Below are positions 15,507 to 27,546 of a DNA stretch of 51,134 nucleotides, in pieces. A model generated the notes under the pieces. That model saw only the letters and a list, made by a program, of their open reading frames with translations, made no database searches and was not told where the DNA came from. A program made the position numbers and the translations under genes. Source of the stretch: Cellulomonas sp. ACRRI (GTDB lineage: Bacteria; Actinomycetota; Actinomycetes; Actinomycetales; Cellulomonadaceae); assembly GCF_022346185.1 (NCBI RefSeq), contig NZ_JAKRMS010000010.1, positions 1 to 51,134 of the forward strand, written 5' to 3'. The stretch's first letter is position 1. The number at the start of each line of letters is the position of its first letter.

Positions 15507-17624
15507 GTGGCACTGGACGTGCTCACGGACCTGCACAAGGTCCGGAACATCGGCATCATGGCGCACATCGATGCCGGCAAGACCACGACGACCGAGCGGA
15601 TCCTGTACTACACGGGCGTCAACTACAAGATCGGCGAGACCCACGACGGCGCGTCGACCACGGACTGGATGGAGCAGGAGCAGGAGCGTGGCATCACGAT
15701 CACGTCCGCTGCTGTGACCGCCTTCTGGAACAAGGGCAAGTCGAACGAGACGCAGATCAACGTCATCGACACGCCCGGTCACGTGGACTTCACCGTCGAG
15801 GTGGAGCGCTCGCTGCGCGTGCTCGACGGCGCGGTCGCGGTGTTCGACGGCAAGGAGGGCGTGGAGCCCCAGTCGGAGACCGTGTGGCGCCAGGCCGACA
15901 AGTACGAGGTCCCCCGCATCTGCTTCGTCAACAAGATGGACAAGCTGGGCGCGGACTTCTACTTCACGGTCGACACCATCGTGAACCGCCTCAAGGCCAA
16001 GCCGCTGGTCATCCAGCTGCCGATCGGCTCCGAGAACGACTTCATCGGCGTCGTCGACCTGGTCGAGATGCGCGCGCTCGTGTGGCGCGGCGAGACCGAG
16101 ATGGGCGCGAAGTACGAGATCGAGGAGATCCCGGCCGACCTCCAGGAGCGGGCGGAGCAGTTCCGCAGCGAGCTGCTCGAGGCCGTCGCCGAGACCGACG
16201 ACGAGCTGCTCGAGAAGTTCCTGGGCGGTGAGGAGCTCACGGTCGCCGAGATCAAGGCCGGCATCCGCAAGCTCACCATCTCCGGCGAGGCGTTCCCGGT
16301 CCTGTGCGGCTCGGCGTTCAAGAACAAGGGCGTCCAGCCCATGCTCGACGCCGTCGTCGACTACCTCCCGTCGCCCCTCGACGTCCCGGCCATCCAGGGC
16401 CACGACGTCAAGGACCCGGAGGTCGTCATCGAGCGGCACCCGGACGCCACCGAGCCGTTCTCGGCCCTGGCGTTCAAGATCGCCGCGCACCCGTTCTTCG
16501 GCAAGCTCACCTTCATCCGGGTCTACTCGGGGAAGGTCGTGCAGGGCGCCCAGGTCATGAACTCGACCAAGGGCAAGAAGGAGCGCATCGGGAAGATCTT
16601 CCAGATGCACGCCAACAAGGAGAACCCCGTCGACGAGGCCACGGCCGGCCACATCTACGCGTTCATCGGCCTCAAGGACGTCACCACCGGTGACACCCTG
16701 TCGGACATGAACGCGCAGGTCATCCTCGAGTCGATGACCTTCCCCGAGCCGGTCATCGACGTGGCCATCGAGCCCAAGACGAAGGCCGACCAGGAGAAGC
16801 TCTCCACGGCGATCCAGAAGCTCGCCGAGGAGGACCCGACGTTCCGCGTCCGCCTGGACGAGGAGACCGGCCAGACCGTCATCGGCGGCATGGGCGAGCT
16901 CCACCTCGACATCCTCGTCGACCGCATGCGGCGCGAGTTCAAGGTCGAGGCCAACGTCGGCAAGCCGCAGGTGGCGTACCGCGAGACGATCCGCCGCAAG
17001 GTGGAGAAGATCGACTACACGCACAAGAAGCAGACGGGTGGCTCGGGCCAGTTCGCGAAGGTCCAGATGACCTTCGAGCCGCTGGAGACCGAGGACGGCG
17101 AGCTGTACGCGTTCGAGAACGCCGTCACCGGTGGTCGCGTCCCGCGCGAGTACATCCCGTCGGTCGACCAGGGCATCCAGAGCGCCATGCAGCTCGGCGT
17201 GCTGGCCGGCTTCCCGCTGGTCGGCATCAAGGCCACGCTGCTCGACGGTGCGGCGCACGACGTCGACTCGTCCGAGATGGCGTTCAAGATCGCCGGCTCG
17301 ATGATCCTCAAGGAGGCCGTCCGCAAGGCGGACCCGGTCCTCCTCGAGCCGGTCATGGCCGTCGAGGTGCGCACGCCCGAGGACTACATGGGCGACGTCA
17401 TCGGCGACATCAACTCGCGTCGCGGCATGATCCAGTCCATGGAGGACGCGACGGGCGTGAAGGTGATCCGCGCCCAGGTGCCGCTCTCCGAGATGTTCGG
17501 GTACGTCGGCGACCTGCGGTCCAAGACCCAGGGTCGTGCGGTGTACTCGATGCAGTTCGACAGCTACGCCGAGGTGCCTCGGAATGTTGCCGACGAGATC
17601 ATCAAGAAGACCCGGGGCGAGTAG
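15507..17624 (+). CDS. fusA: elongation factor G
   Basis: Translocation GTPase, 705 residues, with a GTG start preceded by GAGGGG. The GTP-binding motifs are [18 protein letters not shown] (P-loop, about 18-35), the switch region [17 protein letters not shown] and NKMD. Domain II to V landmarks include [26 protein letters not shown] and, near the end, [19 protein letters not shown]. It is the third gene of the str operon. A 121-nt gap holding a hairpin separates it from tuf. Confidence 0.98.
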   Translation: MALDVLTDLHKVRNIGIMAHIDAGKTTTTERILYYTGVNYKIGETHDGASTTDWMEQEQERGITITSAAVTAFWNKGKSNETQINVIDTPGHVDFTVEVERSLRVLDGAVAVFDGKEGVEPQSETVWRQADKYEVPRICFVNKMDKLGADFYFTVDTIVNRLKAKPLVIQLPIGSENDFIGVVDLVEMRALVWRGETEMGAKYEIEEIPADLQERAEQFRSELLEAVAETDDELLEKFLGGEELTVAEIKAGIRKLTISGEAFPVLCGSAFKNKGVQPMLDAVVDYLPSPLDVPAIQGHDVKDPEVVIERHPDATEPFSALAFKIAAHPFFGKLTFIRVYSGKVVQGAQVMNSTKGKKERIGKIFQMHANKENPVDEATAGHIYAFIGLKDVTTGDTLSDMNAQVILESMTFPEPVIDVAIEPKTKADQEKLSTAIQKLAEEDPTFRVRLDEETGQTVIGGMGELHLDILVDRMRREFKVEANVGKPQVAYRETIRRKVEKIDYTHKKQTGGSGQFAKVQMTFEPLETEDGELYAFENAVTGGRVPREYIPSVDQGIQSAMQLGVLAGFPLVGIKATLLDGAAHDVDSSEMAFKIAGSMILKEAVRKADPVLLEPVMAVEVRTPEDYMGDVIGDINSRRGMIQSMEDATGVKVIRAQVPLSEMFGYVGDLRSKTQGRAVYSMQFDSYAEVPRNVADEIIKKTRGE

Positions 17625-17679
17625 TCCCACAGGTCGAACCAAGAACGACCACCCAACCGACCCGTAGGACCGCACGTCC

Positions 17680-17703
17680 GCGGGGGGCCGCACGGCCCCC
17701 CGC
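17680..17703 (+). other. hairpin between fusA and tuf
   Basis: A 10-bp perfect stem GCGGGGGGCC / GGCCCCCCGC with loop GCAC, followed by ATCGTTCGG, 42 nt before tuf. It may be a partial terminator or processing site that lets tuf be expressed differently from rpsL-fusA (inference). Confidence 0.5.
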
Positions 17704-17745
17704 ATCGTTCGGCAATCTCTACACCAGAGTCCTGAGGAGGACCCA

Positions 17746-18936
<1,191 letters not shown>

Positions 18937-18968
18937 TCTGACCCCCTGCGGGGGGATCTGATCCACCG

Positions 18969-19002
18969 GGAGGGCCCGGGTGCTTCGGCACCCGGGCCCT
19001 CC
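18969..19002 (+). terminator. terminator after tuf
   Basis: A 15-bp perfect stem (GGAGGGCCCGGGTGC and complement) capped by the stable TTCG tetraloop and followed by TGCGTGCG. The outer arms are identical over 16 nt each to the rplQ terminator at 46119-46166. Confidence 0.88.
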
Positions 19003-19045
19003 TGCGTGCGCGGGGCGTGCCGCGCTCGTGTGCCCGCCGGCCGGG

Positions 19046-19103
19046 CCTACGGTTTCCGGCCCGGCCCACCCCGGCCGGGGGAGGCCGGGCCGGAAACCGT
19101 AGG
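19046..19103. repeat. palindromic element A, upstream of the DUF559 gene
   Basis: A perfect 21-nt inverted repeat: left arm 19046-19066 begins CCTACGGTTTCCGGCC and right arm 19083-19103 is its exact complement. The 16-nt centre contains the 12-nt palindrome CCCCGGCCGGGG. It resembles element B at 20182-20239 and lies 145 nt before the gene start. Besides this and the tuf terminator I see no other feature in 18937-19248. Confidence 0.75.
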
Positions 19104-19248
19104 TGGGAGGCCGGAGCGCAACCCGAAGGCCGGACGCATGCGGCGCTGCGCGGTCGCCGAGTCCTCCACAGCGCGACGCCGGTGTCGCGTCCCCCGGGGT
19201 GGGGCCGGCTGCGGCGCGTCCGCTCCCGCCGTCGCCTGGGGTGGGGTC

Positions 19249-20238
19249 ATGGACGATCAGCTCGACCTCCTGCCCCCGGGTGCGTTCCTCGCCCGGGACG
19301 CCGCCCGCGCCGGCGTCGACGACGGCGCCCTGCGCCGTGCGGTGCGCGCGGGGCTGCTCGTGCGGCCGCGCACCGGGGTGTACGTCCGGGCGGACCAGTG
19401 GGGCGGTGCCGGTCCCGAGGCGCGGCACCTGCTGGTCGTGCAGGCCGTGGCCCGGCAGCTCGACCACCCGGTGTTCTCGCACGAGTCGGCCGCGGTGCTG
19501 TGGGGGCTCCCGCCCGTCGGCACGGCGGACGCGGTGCACGTGCTCGGTCCGGTGACCTCGACGGGGGCGCACCGCGGCACCGGAACCCGGGCGGGTCTGG
19601 TGCGGCACGCGGCGCGGGCAGGGGTGCCGATCACCTCGCGGTCGGGCCTGCGTGTCACTGCGGCCGCGGAGACCCTGGTCTCCCTGGCCCGGGCGCGCGA
19701 CCTGGTGCGTGCGGTCCCCGTCGTCGACCACGCGCTGCGGGCGGGCCTCGCCACGCGCGAGGACCTGTGGGCGGCCCTGGCGGACCACGCCGGCGGGCCG
19801 GGCGCCCGTCGCGCCGCCCTGGCCGTCTCGCTCGGCGACGGTGCCTCCGAGTCGGTGGGGGAGTCGGTGAGTCGCGTCCGGATCCACCTCGACGGACTGG
19901 AACCGCCCGCGCTCCAGGTCCGGCTCGCGCACCGCGGGGACGTCGTGGCGCGCGTCGACTTCTGGTGGGAGGCGGCGCGTGTGGTGGGCGAGTTCGACGG
20001 GCGCAAGAAGTACCGCGTCGACGGTGTGCCGGACGGACGCGCGGTCGAGGACCGCGTGTGGGCGGAGAAGCAGCGCGAGGACCGGCTGCGAGACCTGGGC
20101 GTGCGCGTCGTGCGGTGGACCTGGTCGGACGTCCGGGCGCCCGGCGTGCTGGCGCGGCGGCTCGTGGCCGCGGGGATCCGACCTACGCTTTCCGGTGCGG
20201 CCTGCGCCGATCGTCGTCGGGTGGGCCGGAAAGCGTAG
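19249..20238 (+). CDS. AbiEi-like / DUF559 endonuclease-domain protein
   Basis: A 329-residue accessory protein of a type common in actinobacteria. The N-terminus (about 1-60, [20 protein letters not shown] then VRPRTGVYV) resembles the winged-helix AbiEi antitoxin domain. The C-terminus resembles the DUF559/Vsr-like PD-(D/E)xK fold: RVDFWW (Asp about 237), [10 protein letters not shown] (Glu about 248), then [20 protein letters not shown]. No partner toxin of the AbiEii type is adjacent, so a working toxin-antitoxin pair is not supported. ATG 19249 is chosen as the first codon giving the conserved N-terminus; the frame is open further upstream. The last residues and the stop codon lie inside palindrome B. 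It interrupts the usual tuf-rpsJ neighbourhood. Confidence 0.7.
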   Translation: MDDQLDLLPPGAFLARDAARAGVDDGALRRAVRAGLLVRPRTGVYVRADQWGGAGPEARHLLVVQAVARQLDHPVFSHESAAVLWGLPPVGTADAVHVLGPVTSTGAHRGTGTRAGLVRHAARAGVPITSRSGLRVTAAAETLVSLARARDLVRAVPVVDHALRAGLATREDLWAALADHAGGPGARRAALAVSLGDGASESVGESVSRVRIHLDGLEPPALQVRLAHRGDVVARVDFWWEAARVVGEFDGRKKYRVDGVPDGRAVEDRVWAEKQREDRLRDLGVRVVRWTWSDVRAPGVLARRLVAAGIRPTLSGAACADRRRVGRKA

Positions 20239-20239
20239 G
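20182..20239. repeat. palindromic element B, overlapping the 3' end of the DUF559 gene
   Basis: A perfect 14-nt inverted repeat, CCTACGCTTTCCGG (20182-20195) with CCGGAAAGCGTAGG (20226-20239), and a 30-nt centre. The arms differ from the outer part of element A by one base per arm (C/G swap that keeps pairing). The TAG stop of the preceding gene is inside the right arm. Confidence 0.7.
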
Positions 20240-20310
20240 CGGTGCCACGCGCGTCCGGCGCCCCGCGGCGGGCCGCGCCGCGTGATCGCGCGGGTGTGAC
20301 GGACGCCCGG

Positions 20311-20340
20311 TTGGACCTTTCGGGTCCCGGCTGGCACACT
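20311..20340 (+). promoter_or_regulatory. promoter of the S10 operon (rpsJ)
   Basis: TTGGAC (20311-20316), 18-nt spacer, CACACT (20335-20340) within TGGCACACTAG. The -10 departs from consensus, but the position, about 260 nt ahead of rpsJ, parallels the long rpsL leader. The 20239-20598 stretch otherwise holds only the leader with the shared element. Confidence 0.5.
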
Positions 20341-20536
20341 AGACAAGTTGCCCGACGACGGGGGTGTCTGCGCGCGTGCGCCCGGACACCCCGAGAGCGG
20401 GCACGGGACGCGTGCGGGTCCAGCAGCAAGCCCGGGGTCACCCGGCGTCGGACCCGATCACCACAACGACCTCGTCCCAGCCGGCGCGCGCCCCGCGCAC
20501 CCGGCCGGGACCAGCGCGGAGGAACGTCGCGAAACG

Positions 20537-20561
20537 CGACACGCCCGAGTGCGGGGGTCGG
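20537..20561 (+). promoter_or_regulatory. 25-nt leader element shared with rpsL
   Basis: Sequence core GACACGCCCGAGTGCGGGGG, ending 37 nt before the rpsJ start. It matches 14480-14504 at 24 of 25 positions. Function unknown; see findings. Confidence 0.55.
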
Positions 20562-20598
20562 ACACCAAGCAGTTCGAGAGAGAGAAGCAGACGACGCC

Positions 20599-20907
20599 AT
20601 GGCGGGACAGAAGATCCGCATCCGGCTCAAGTCCTACGACCACGAGGTCATCGACAGCTCGGCGCGCAAGATCGTCGACACGGTGAGCCGCGCTGGTGCG
20701 ACGGTCGTGGGTCCGGTGCCGCTCCCGACGGAGAAGAACGTCTTCGTCGTCATCCGGTCGCCCCACAAGTACAAGGACAGCCGCGAGCACTTCGAGATGC
20801 GGACGCACAAGCGGCTCATCGACATCATCGATCCCACGCCGAAGGCGGTCGACTCGCTCATGCGTCTCGACCTGCCGGCCGACGTGAACATCGAGATCAA
20901 GCTCTGA
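20599..20907 (+). CDS. rpsJ: 30S ribosomal protein S10
   Basis: Small-subunit head protein that also acts as NusE in antitermination with NusB, 102 residues. It opens [19 protein letters not shown] and contains [20 protein letters not shown] and [17 protein letters not shown]. It is the first gene of the S10 operon; ATG 20599 follows AGAGAGAAG. rplC begins 23 nt downstream. Confidence 0.98.
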   Translation: MAGQKIRIRLKSYDHEVIDSSARKIVDTVSRAGATVVGPVPLPTEKNVFVVIRSPHKYKDSREHFEMRTHKRLIDIIDPTPKAVDSLMRLDLPADVNIEIKL

Positions 20908-20930
20908 CGCTGGGAAGGAACTGATCTTTC

Positions 20931-21590
20931 ATGGTTACCCAGCAGAACGCGCGCCCCGTCACGGCGGTGCTCGGCACGAAGCTCGGCATGACGCAGGTGT
21001 GGGACGCCAACGGGCGTCTCGTCCCCGTCACCGTCGTCTCGGTCGGCACCAACGTCGTGACCCAGGTGCGCTCCGCTGAGGCCGACGGCTACGCCGCGGT
21101 GCAGCTGGCCTACGGCCAGGTGGACCCGCGCAAGGTCACGAAGCCGCTGAAGGGCCACTTCGAGAAGGCGGGGGTCACCCCCCGTCGGCACGTGGCCGAG
21201 ATCCGGACGCCGAACGCCGCCGAGTTCACCCTCGGCCAGGAGATCACCGCGGAGGCCTTCGAGGCCGGCGCGCTGGTCGACGTCATCGGCACCACCAAGG
21301 GCAAGGGCACCGCCGGTGTCATGAAGCGCCACGGGTTCGCCGGTGTCAGCGCCTCCCACGGTGCGCACCGCAACCACCGCAAGCCGGGCTCGATCGGTGG
21401 CGCCTCGACGCCGTCGCGCGTGTTCAAGGGCCTGCGGATGGCCGGTCGCATGGGCGCCGCCCGTCAGACCACCCAGAACCTGACCGTCCACGCGGTCGAC
21501 GCCGAGAAGGGTCTGCTGCTGCTCAAGGGCGCGGTTCCGGGCCCGAAGCGTGGCGTCGTCGTCGTGCGTACCGCCGTGAAGGGGGCATGA
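20931..21590 (+). CDS. rplC: 50S ribosomal protein L3
   Basis: Early-assembly 23S rRNA-binding protein near the peptidyl transferase centre, 219 residues. Landmarks are [20 protein letters not shown] near the N-terminus, [31 protein letters not shown] and the loop [15 protein letters not shown] 20931 follows GGGAAGGAA. Its stop overlaps the start of rplD by 4 nt (ATGA). Confidence 0.98.
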   Translation: MVTQQNARPVTAVLGTKLGMTQVWDANGRLVPVTVVSVGTNVVTQVRSAEADGYAAVQLAYGQVDPRKVTKPLKGHFEKAGVTPRRHVAEIRTPNAAEFTLGQEITAEAFEAGALVDVIGTTKGKGTAGVMKRHGFAGVSASHGAHRNHRKPGSIGGASTPSRVFKGLRMAGRMGAARQTTQNLTVHAVDAEKGLLLLKGAVPGPKRGVVVVRTAVKGA

Positions 21591-22288
21591 GCCTCATGTC
21601 CGAGACGCTGACCGTCGACGTGCTCGACGCCCAGGGCAAGAAGGCCGGCACGGCCGACCTGCCCGGTGAGGTGTTCGACGCGCAGACGAACGTCCCGCTG
21701 ATCCACCAGGTGGTCGTCGCCCAGCTCGCCGCCGCGCGCCAGGGCACCCACGACACCAAGACCCGCGGCGAGGTCCGCGGTGGTGGCAAGAAGCCGTACA
21801 AGCAGAAGGGCACCGGCCGCGCCCGCCAGGGTTCGACCCGTGCGCCGCAGTTCGCCGGCGGTGGCACCGTCCACGGCCCGACCCCGCGCGACTACTCCCA
21901 GCGGACCCCGAAGAAGATGAAGGCCGCGGCGCTCCGCGGTGCTCTCTCGGACCGCGCCCGCGCCGGCCGCGTCCACGTCGTCACCGGCTTCGGTGTCGAC
22001 GAGGCGCCGTCGACCAAGGCCGCGCTGCAGGTCCTGGACACGCTGTCCGGCCGCAAGCACGTCCTCGTGGTCGTGGAGCGCGCGGACGAGCTGGCCTGGA
22101 AGTCGCTGCGCAACGTCGAGCGGGTCCACCTGCTCGTCGCCGACCAGCTCAACACCTACGACGTGCTCGTCTCCGACGACGTCGTGTTCACCCAGGGCGC
22201 GCTCGACACGTTCCTCGCCGGTCCCGTCAAGGGCCGCGGCGCGACCGCCGTCGCGACGTCGTCCGAGGCCGAGGAGGACGCCAAGTGA
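21587..22288 (+). CDS. rplD: 50S ribosomal protein L4
   Basis: 23S rRNA-binding protein whose long loop lines the exit tunnel, 233 residues. The loop motif [20 protein letters not shown] and [16 protein letters not shown] are present. ATG 21587 overlaps the rplC stop; an in-frame ATG at 21596 is an alternative start. Whether it also regulates the operon, as L4 does in E. coli, cannot be read from this sequence. The stop overlaps rplW by 4 nt. Confidence 0.97.
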   Translation: MSLMSETLTVDVLDAQGKKAGTADLPGEVFDAQTNVPLIHQVVVAQLAAARQGTHDTKTRGEVRGGGKKPYKQKGTGRARQGSTRAPQFAGGGTVHGPTPRDYSQRTPKKMKAAALRGALSDRARAGRVHVVTGFGVDEAPSTKAALQVLDTLSGRKHVLVVVERADELAWKSLRNVERVHLLVADQLNTYDVLVSDDVVFTQGALDTFLAGPVKGRGATAVATSSEAEEDAK

Positions 22289-22587
22289 CCACCGTCGCCA
22301 AGGACCCCCGCGACATCCTGATCGCGCCGGTCGTCTCCGAGAAGAGCTACGGGCTGCTCGACGAGGGCAAGTACACCTTCATCGTCGACCCGCGCGCGAA
22401 CAAGACCGAGATCAAGATCGCCGTCGAGCAGGTCTTCTCGGTCAAGGTCGACTCCGTGAACACGATCAACCGCAAGGGCAAGACGCGGCGGACCCGTTCC
22501 GGCACCGGCAAGCGCAAGGACACGAAGCGCGCGATCGTCACCCTCCGCGAGGGCACGATCGACATCTTCGGCGGACCGGTCGGCTGA
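22285..22587 (+). CDS. rplW: 50S ribosomal protein L23
   Basis: Exit-site protein that docks trigger factor and SRP, 100 residues. It contains [35 protein letters not shown] and [18 protein letters not shown]. The GTG start at 22285 overlaps the rplD stop (GTGA), indicating translational coupling. rplB follows 33 nt downstream. Confidence 0.97.
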   Translation: MTTVAKDPRDILIAPVVSEKSYGLLDEGKYTFIVDPRANKTEIKIAVEQVFSVKVDSVNTINRKGKTRRTRSGTGKRKDTKRAIVTLREGTIDIFGGPVG

Positions 22588-22620
22588 CCGGGCCCGAGAG
22601 CAGATTGAGGACAGATCCCC

Positions 22621-23457
<837 letters not shown>

Positions 23458-23472
23458 TAGGAGCCGGGAGAT

Positions 23473-23754
23473 ATGCCTCGCAGCCTGAAGAAGGGGCCCT
23501 TCGTCGACGGGCACCTGCAGAAGAAGGTCGACGCGCAGAACGCCGCCGGCACCAAGAACGTCATCAAGACGTGGTCGCGTCGTTCGATGATCACCCCGGA
23601 CTTCCTGGGCCACACGTTCGCGGTGCACGACGGCCGCAAGCACACGCCGGTGTTCGTCACGGAGTCGATGGTCGGGCACAAGCTCGGCGAGTTCGCCCCG
23701 ACGCGGACGTTCCGCGGCCACGAGAAGGACGACCGGAAGGGCCGTCGCCGCTGA
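23473..23754 (+). CDS. rpsS: 30S ribosomal protein S19
   Basis: Head protein that pairs with S13, 93 residues. It opens [20 protein letters not shown] and has [40 protein letters not shown] 23473 follows GGAGCCGGGAG. A 56-nt gap leads to rplV. Confidence 0.98.
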   Translation: MPRSLKKGPFVDGHLQKKVDAQNAAGTKNVIKTWSRRSMITPDFLGHTFAVHDGRKHTPVFVTESMVGHKLGEFAPTRTFRGHEKDDRKGRRR

Positions 23755-23810
23755 CCCCCGGGTCGGCTGAGCGACTGCCCTGACGGCAGAGACAAGAAGG
23801 CAGGACAGCA

Positions 23811-24176
23811 ATGGAAGCCAAGGCGAAGGCGCGGTTCGTCCGCGTCACGCCCCAGAAGGCCCGGCGCGTCGTGGACCTCATCCGTGGCAAGCAGGCCGGC
23901 GAGGCCGTGTCGACGCTGAAGTTCGCGCCGCAGGCCGCTGGCGAGACGGTCCTCAAGGTCGTCGAGTCGGCGATCGCGAACGCCCGCGAGGGCGCCAAGC
24001 GTGCCGGTGAGCGCTTCGACGAGGGCAACCTCTACGTGGCCGAGGCGTTCGTGGACGAGGGTCCGACGCTGAAGCGGTTCCGCCCCCGGGCGCAGGGCCG
24101 CGCGAGCCAGATCCTCAAGCGCACGAGCCACATCACCGTGGTCGTCGCCGAGCGTGAGACGAAGGGAAGGGCCTGA
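23811..24176 (+). CDS. rplV: 50S ribosomal protein L22
   Basis: Tunnel-lining protein and macrolide-associated site, 121 residues. Landmarks are [20 protein letters not shown] near the N-terminus and [20 protein letters not shown] in the tunnel loop region. ATG 23811 follows AGGACAGC. rpsC starts 2 nt after the stop. Confidence 0.97.
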   Translation: MEAKAKARFVRVTPQKARRVVDLIRGKQAGEAVSTLKFAPQAAGETVLKVVESAIANAREGAKRAGERFDEGNLYVAEAFVDEGPTLKRFRPRAQGRASQILKRTSHITVVVAERETKGRA

Positions 24177-24178
24177 CA

Positions 24179-25009
24179 GTGGGACAGAAGGTCAACCCGC
24201 TCGGGTACCGCCTGGGCATCACGACCGATCACCGCTCGCGGTGGTTCGCCGACTCGACCAAGCCGGGTCAGCGCTACCGCGACTACGTCCGCGAGGACGT
24301 GCAGATCCGCAAGCTCATGAGCACGGGTCTGGAGCGCGCGGGCATCGCGAAGGTGGAGATCGAGCGCACGCGTGACCGCGTCCGCGTCGACATCCACACC
24401 GCGCGCCCGGGCATCGTCATCGGCCGCCGCGGCGCCGAGGCGGACCGCATCCGCGGTGAGCTCGAGAAGCTCACGGGCAAGCAGGTGCAGCTCAACATCC
24501 TCGAGGTCAAGAACGCCGAGATCGAGGCGCAGCTGGTCGCCCAGGGCATCGCGGAGCAGCTCGCCTCGCGCGTGTCCTTCCGTCGTGCGATGCGCAAGGG
24601 CATGCAGTCCGCGCAGCGCGCCGGCGCCAAGGGCATCCGGGTGCAGGTCTCCGGCCGCCTCGGCGGCGCGGAGATGAGCCGCACGGAGTTCTACCGCGAG
24701 GGTCGCGTGCCGCTGCACACGCTCCGCGCGAACATCGACTACGGCTTCTTCGAGGCCCGCACGACCTTCGGCCGCATCGGCGTGAAGGTCTGGGTCTACA
24801 AGGGCGACATGACCGAGCGCGACTTCGCCCGCGAGCAGGCCACCCAGGCCCCGCGGCAGTCCCGTGGCCCCCGCGGTGACCGCGGCGACCGCGGCCCGCG
24901 TGGCGGTGGCCGCCGGAACGAGCGGACCGAGGCCCCCGCGGCCGAGTCCGCCGCCCCGGCCGCGGCCGCTGCGGAGACGTCGGCTCCTGAGACCGGAACG
25001 GAGGCCTGA
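24179..25009 (+). CDS. rpsC: 30S ribosomal protein S3
   Basis: mRNA-entry protein with KH domain, 276 residues, starting at GTG 24179 ([14 protein letters not shown]). The KH motif [19 protein letters not shown] lies at about residues 76-94, and the C-terminal domain contains [20 protein letters not shown]. After about residue 220 there is a low-complexity tail: an Arg/Gly-rich part ([14 protein letters not shown]) followed by an acidic Ala/Glu part. Actinobacterial S3 proteins often carry such tails; the tail sequence itself is not conserved. Confidence 0.97.
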   Translation: MGQKVNPLGYRLGITTDHRSRWFADSTKPGQRYRDYVREDVQIRKLMSTGLERAGIAKVEIERTRDRVRVDIHTARPGIVIGRRGAEADRIRGELEKLTGKQVQLNILEVKNAEIEAQLVAQGIAEQLASRVSFRRAMRKGMQSAQRAGAKGIRVQVSGRLGGAEMSRTEFYREGRVPLHTLRANIDYGFFEARTTFGRIGVKVWVYKGDMTERDFAREQATQAPRQSRGPRGDRGDRGPRGGGRRNERTEAPAAESAAPAAAAAETSAPETGTEA

Positions 25010-25012
25010 GCC

Positions 25013-25429
25013 GTGCTGATCCCGCGCAGGCTGAAGCACCGCAAGCAGCACCACCCCGGGCGCTCCGGCGCCGCGACGGGTGGCACCTCGATCGCGTTCG
25101 GCGAGTACGGCATCCAGGCTCTCGAGCCCGCCTACGTGACGAACCGCCAGATCGAGGCTGCTCGTATCGCGATGACCCGCCACATCAAGCGTGGCGGCAA
25201 GGTCTGGATCAACATCTACCCGGACCGTCCGCTCACGAAGAAGCCCGCCGAGACCCGCATGGGTTCCGGCAAGGGTTCGCCGGAGTGGTGGATCGCCAAC
25301 GTCAAGCCCGGCCGAGTGATGTTCGAGCTCGCCGGCGTCCCGGAGCCCCTGGCGCGCGAGGCCATGCGCCGCGCGCAGCACAAGCTCCCGATGAAGACCC
25401 GTTTCGTGGTTCGCGAGGGTGGTAACTGA
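25013..25429 (+). CDS. rplP: 50S ribosomal protein L16
   Basis: Large-subunit protein at the A-site tRNA elbow, 138 residues, GTG start 3 nt after rpsC. It contains [35 protein letters not shown], the loop [19 protein letters not shown] and a typical C-terminus. Its stop overlaps the rpmC start by one base (TGATG). Confidence 0.98.
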   Translation: MLIPRRLKHRKQHHPGRSGAATGGTSIAFGEYGIQALEPAYVTNRQIEAARIAMTRHIKRGGKVWINIYPDRPLTKKPAETRMGSGKGSPEWWIANVKPGRVMFELAGVPEPLAREAMRRAQHKLPMKTRFVVREGGN

Positions 25430-25668
25430 TGGCTATCGGCACCAAGGACCTGGCTCCCACCGAGCTGGACGCCTTCGACGACGAGCGCCTCGTGGCCGAG
25501 CTGAAGAAGGCCAAGGAGGAGCTGTTCAACCTGCGCTTCCAGTCGGCCACCGGTCAGCTCGAGAGCCACGGCCGCCTCAAGGCCGTGCGTCGCGACATCG
25601 CGCGGATCTACACGATCCTGCGCGAGCGCGAGCTCGGCATCCGGACCGCGCCCAGCGCGAGCGAGTGA
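25429..25668 (+). CDS. rpmC: 50S ribosomal protein L29
   Basis: Small helical protein near the tunnel exit, 79 residues. The core [40 protein letters not shown] is diagnostic. It overlaps rplP by one base and is followed after 7 nt by rpsQ. Confidence 0.96.
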   Translation: MAIGTKDLAPTELDAFDDERLVAELKKAKEELFNLRFQSATGQLESHGRLKAVRRDIARIYTILRERELGIRTAPSASE

Positions 25669-25675
25669 GGACTCG

Positions 25676-25969
25676 ATGAGCGAGAACACCAACGAGACCA
25701 CCACCGCTACGGGGACCGCGCGTCCCTACCGCAAGACGCGGCGCGGCTACGTGGTCAGCGACAAGATGGACAAGACCGTCGTGGTCGAGGTCGAGGACCG
25801 GGTCAAGCACCCGCTCTACGGCAAGGTCATCCGGCGGACCAGCAAGGTCAAGGCGCACGACGAGGCCTCGGCGGCCGGCATCGGCGACCTGGTCCTCATC
25901 ATGGAGACCCGCCCGCTCTCCGCCACCAAGCGGTGGCGTCTGGTGGAGATCCTCGAGAAGGCGAAGTAA
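25676..25969 (+). CDS. rpsQ: 30S ribosomal protein S17
   Basis: Primary 16S rRNA-binding protein with an OB fold, 97 residues. It has a Thr-rich N-terminal extension ([14 protein letters not shown]) before the core [20 protein letters not shown] and [23 protein letters not shown] 25676 follows GAGGACTCG. The 76-nt gap to rplN marks the classical S10/spc boundary; I see no clear promoter there. Confidence 0.97.
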   Translation: MSENTNETTTATGTARPYRKTRRGYVVSDKMDKTVVVEVEDRVKHPLYGKVIRRTSKVKAHDEASAAGIGDLVLIMETRPLSATKRWRLVEILEKAK

Positions 25970-26045
25970 GGCGCAGCCTTCTCGTCCACTACCCGTTCGG
26001 CCAGGCTCGCCGTGTGCGAGAACCGGCAGACGACAGGAGTTGTAG

Positions 26046-26414
26046 ATGATTCAGCAGGAGTCGCGACTGCGTGTCGCCGACAACACGGGTGCCAAGGAGA
26101 TCCTCTGCATCCGCGTTCTCGGTGGCTCCGGCCGTCGCTACGCCGGTATCGGTGACGTCATCGTCGCCACCGTCAAGGACGCGATCCCCGGCGGCAACGT
26201 CAAGAAGGGCGACGTCGTCAAGGCGGTCGTCGTGCGCACCCGCAAGGAGCGCCGTCGCGTCGACGGCTCGTACATCAAGTTCGACGAGAACGCCGCGGTG
26301 ATCCTCAAGAACGACGGCGAGCCCCGTGGCACGCGCATCTTCGGCCCGGTGGGCCGCGAGCTGCGCGACAAGAAGTTCATGAAGATCATCTCGCTGGCGC
26401 CGGAGGTGCTCTGA
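26046..26414 (+). CDS. rplN: 50S ribosomal protein L14
   Basis: Intersubunit-bridge protein, 122 residues, and first gene of the spc segment. It opens [20 protein letters not shown] and has [42 protein letters not shown] 26046 follows AGGAGTTGTAG. rplX starts 1 nt after its stop. Confidence 0.98.
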   Translation: MIQQESRLRVADNTGAKEILCIRVLGGSGRRYAGIGDVIVATVKDAIPGGNVKKGDVVKAVVVRTRKERRRVDGSYIKFDENAAVILKNDGEPRGTRIFGPVGRELRDKKFMKIISLAPEVL

Positions 26415-26415
26415 C

Positions 26416-26763
26416 ATGGCGAAGATCAAGAAGGGCGACCTGGTGGTCGTCATCTCCGGTTCCCGCAAGGACCGGGGCAAGCAGGGGCGCGTCCTCGAGG
26501 TCCTCACGGACCGCGACCGCGTCCTGGTCGAGGGCGTGCACCGCATCACGAAGCACACCAAGGTGGGCCAGAGCCAGCGCGGCTCCCGCACCGGTGGCAT
26601 CGAGACGGTCGAGGCGCCCATCCACATCAGCAACGTGATGCTGGTCGACCCGGAGACCAAGCGTGGCACCCGGGTCGGCTACCGCACCGAGCAGGTCGAG
26701 CGCGACGGCCGGACCCGCACCGTTCGGGTCCGCGTCGCCAAGCGCTCCGGTAAGGACATCTGA
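26416..26763 (+). CDS. rplX: 50S ribosomal protein L24
   Basis: Assembly-initiator protein with a KOW motif, 115 residues. [20 protein letters not shown] is the KOW region (about 4-23), and [20 protein letters not shown] is conserved. The stop overlaps the rplE start by one base (TGATG). Confidence 0.97.
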   Translation: MAKIKKGDLVVVISGSRKDRGKQGRVLEVLTDRDRVLVEGVHRITKHTKVGQSQRGSRTGGIETVEAPIHISNVMLVDPETKRGTRVGYRTEQVERDGRTRTVRVRVAKRSGKDI

Positions 26764-27344
26764 TGACCGCCACCGACGAGACGACCCGGGCGTACCCGGT
26801 CCCGCGCCTGAAGGTCCGGTACAACGACGCCATCCGCACCGCGCTCCGCGAGGAGTTCTCCCACGAGAACGTGAACCAGGTCGCGCGCCTGGTGAAGGTC
26901 GTCGTGAACATGGGTGTCGGTGACGCGGCGAAGGACTCGAAGCTGATCGAGGGCGCGATCCGCGACCTCCAGCAGATCACGGGCCAGAAGCCCCAGGTCA
27001 CCAAGGCCCGCAAGTCCATCGCGCAGTTCAAGCTGCGCGAGGGCATGCCGATCGGCGCCCACGTGACGCTGCGCGGCGACCGTGCCTGGGAGTTCCTGGA
27101 CCGCCTGCTGTCGACCGCCCTGCCCCGCATCCGCGACTTCCGCGGCCTGTCGGGCAAGCAGTTCGACGGCCACGGCAACTACACCTTCGGTCTGACCGAG
27201 CAGTCGATGTTCCACGAGATCGACCAGGACAGGATCGACCGGGTCCGCGGCATGGACATCACGGTGGTCACCACCGCGACGACCGACGCGGAGGGCCGGG
27301 CGCTCCTGAAGCACCTGGGCTTCCCGTTCAAGGAGGAGGACTGA
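26763..27344 (+). CDS. rplE: 50S ribosomal protein L5
   Basis: 5S rRNA-binding protein of the central protuberance, 193 residues. It includes [58 protein letters not shown] and [20 protein letters not shown]. It overlaps rplX by one base; rpsZ (zinc S14) follows 1 nt after the stop. Confidence 0.98.
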   Translation: MTATDETTRAYPVPRLKVRYNDAIRTALREEFSHENVNQVARLVKVVVNMGVGDAAKDSKLIEGAIRDLQQITGQKPQVTKARKSIAQFKLREGMPIGAHVTLRGDRAWEFLDRLLSTALPRIRDFRGLSGKQFDGHGNYTFGLTEQSMFHEIDQDRIDRVRGMDITVVTTATTDAEGRALLKHLGFPFKEED

Positions 27345-27345
27345 C

Positions 27346-27531
27346 ATGGCGAAGACCGCCCTGATCAACAAGGCCGCGGGCAAGCAGAAGTTCGCCGTGC
27401 GGGCCTACACCCGGTGCCAGCGGTGCGGCCGTCCGCACTCCGTGTACCGCAAGTTCGGCCTGTGCCGGATCTGCGTGCGCGAGATGGCCCACGCGGGCCA
27501 GCTCCCCGGCGTGACCAAGAGCAGCTGGTAA
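27346..27531 (+). CDS. rpsZ: 30S ribosomal protein S14 type Z
   Basis: Zinc-binding short form of S14, 61 residues. The four cysteines [20 protein letters not shown] form the zinc ribbon, so this is the C+ paralogue typical of the actinobacterial spc operon. Many actinobacteria keep a C- copy elsewhere for zinc starvation; none is seen here. A strong hairpin (27547-27585) separates it from rpsH. Confidence 0.98.
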   Translation: MAKTALINKAAGKQKFAVRAYTRCQRCGRPHSVYRKFGLCRICVREMAHAGQLPGVTKSSW

Positions 27532-27546
27532 CAACGACGTCGTAGG

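Noticed and set aside
19249..20238. Complete AbiE-type toxin-antitoxin system
   Set aside because: Only an AbiEi-like N-terminus is present, fused to a DUF559 domain; no AbiEii nucleotidyltransferase toxin is adjacent.
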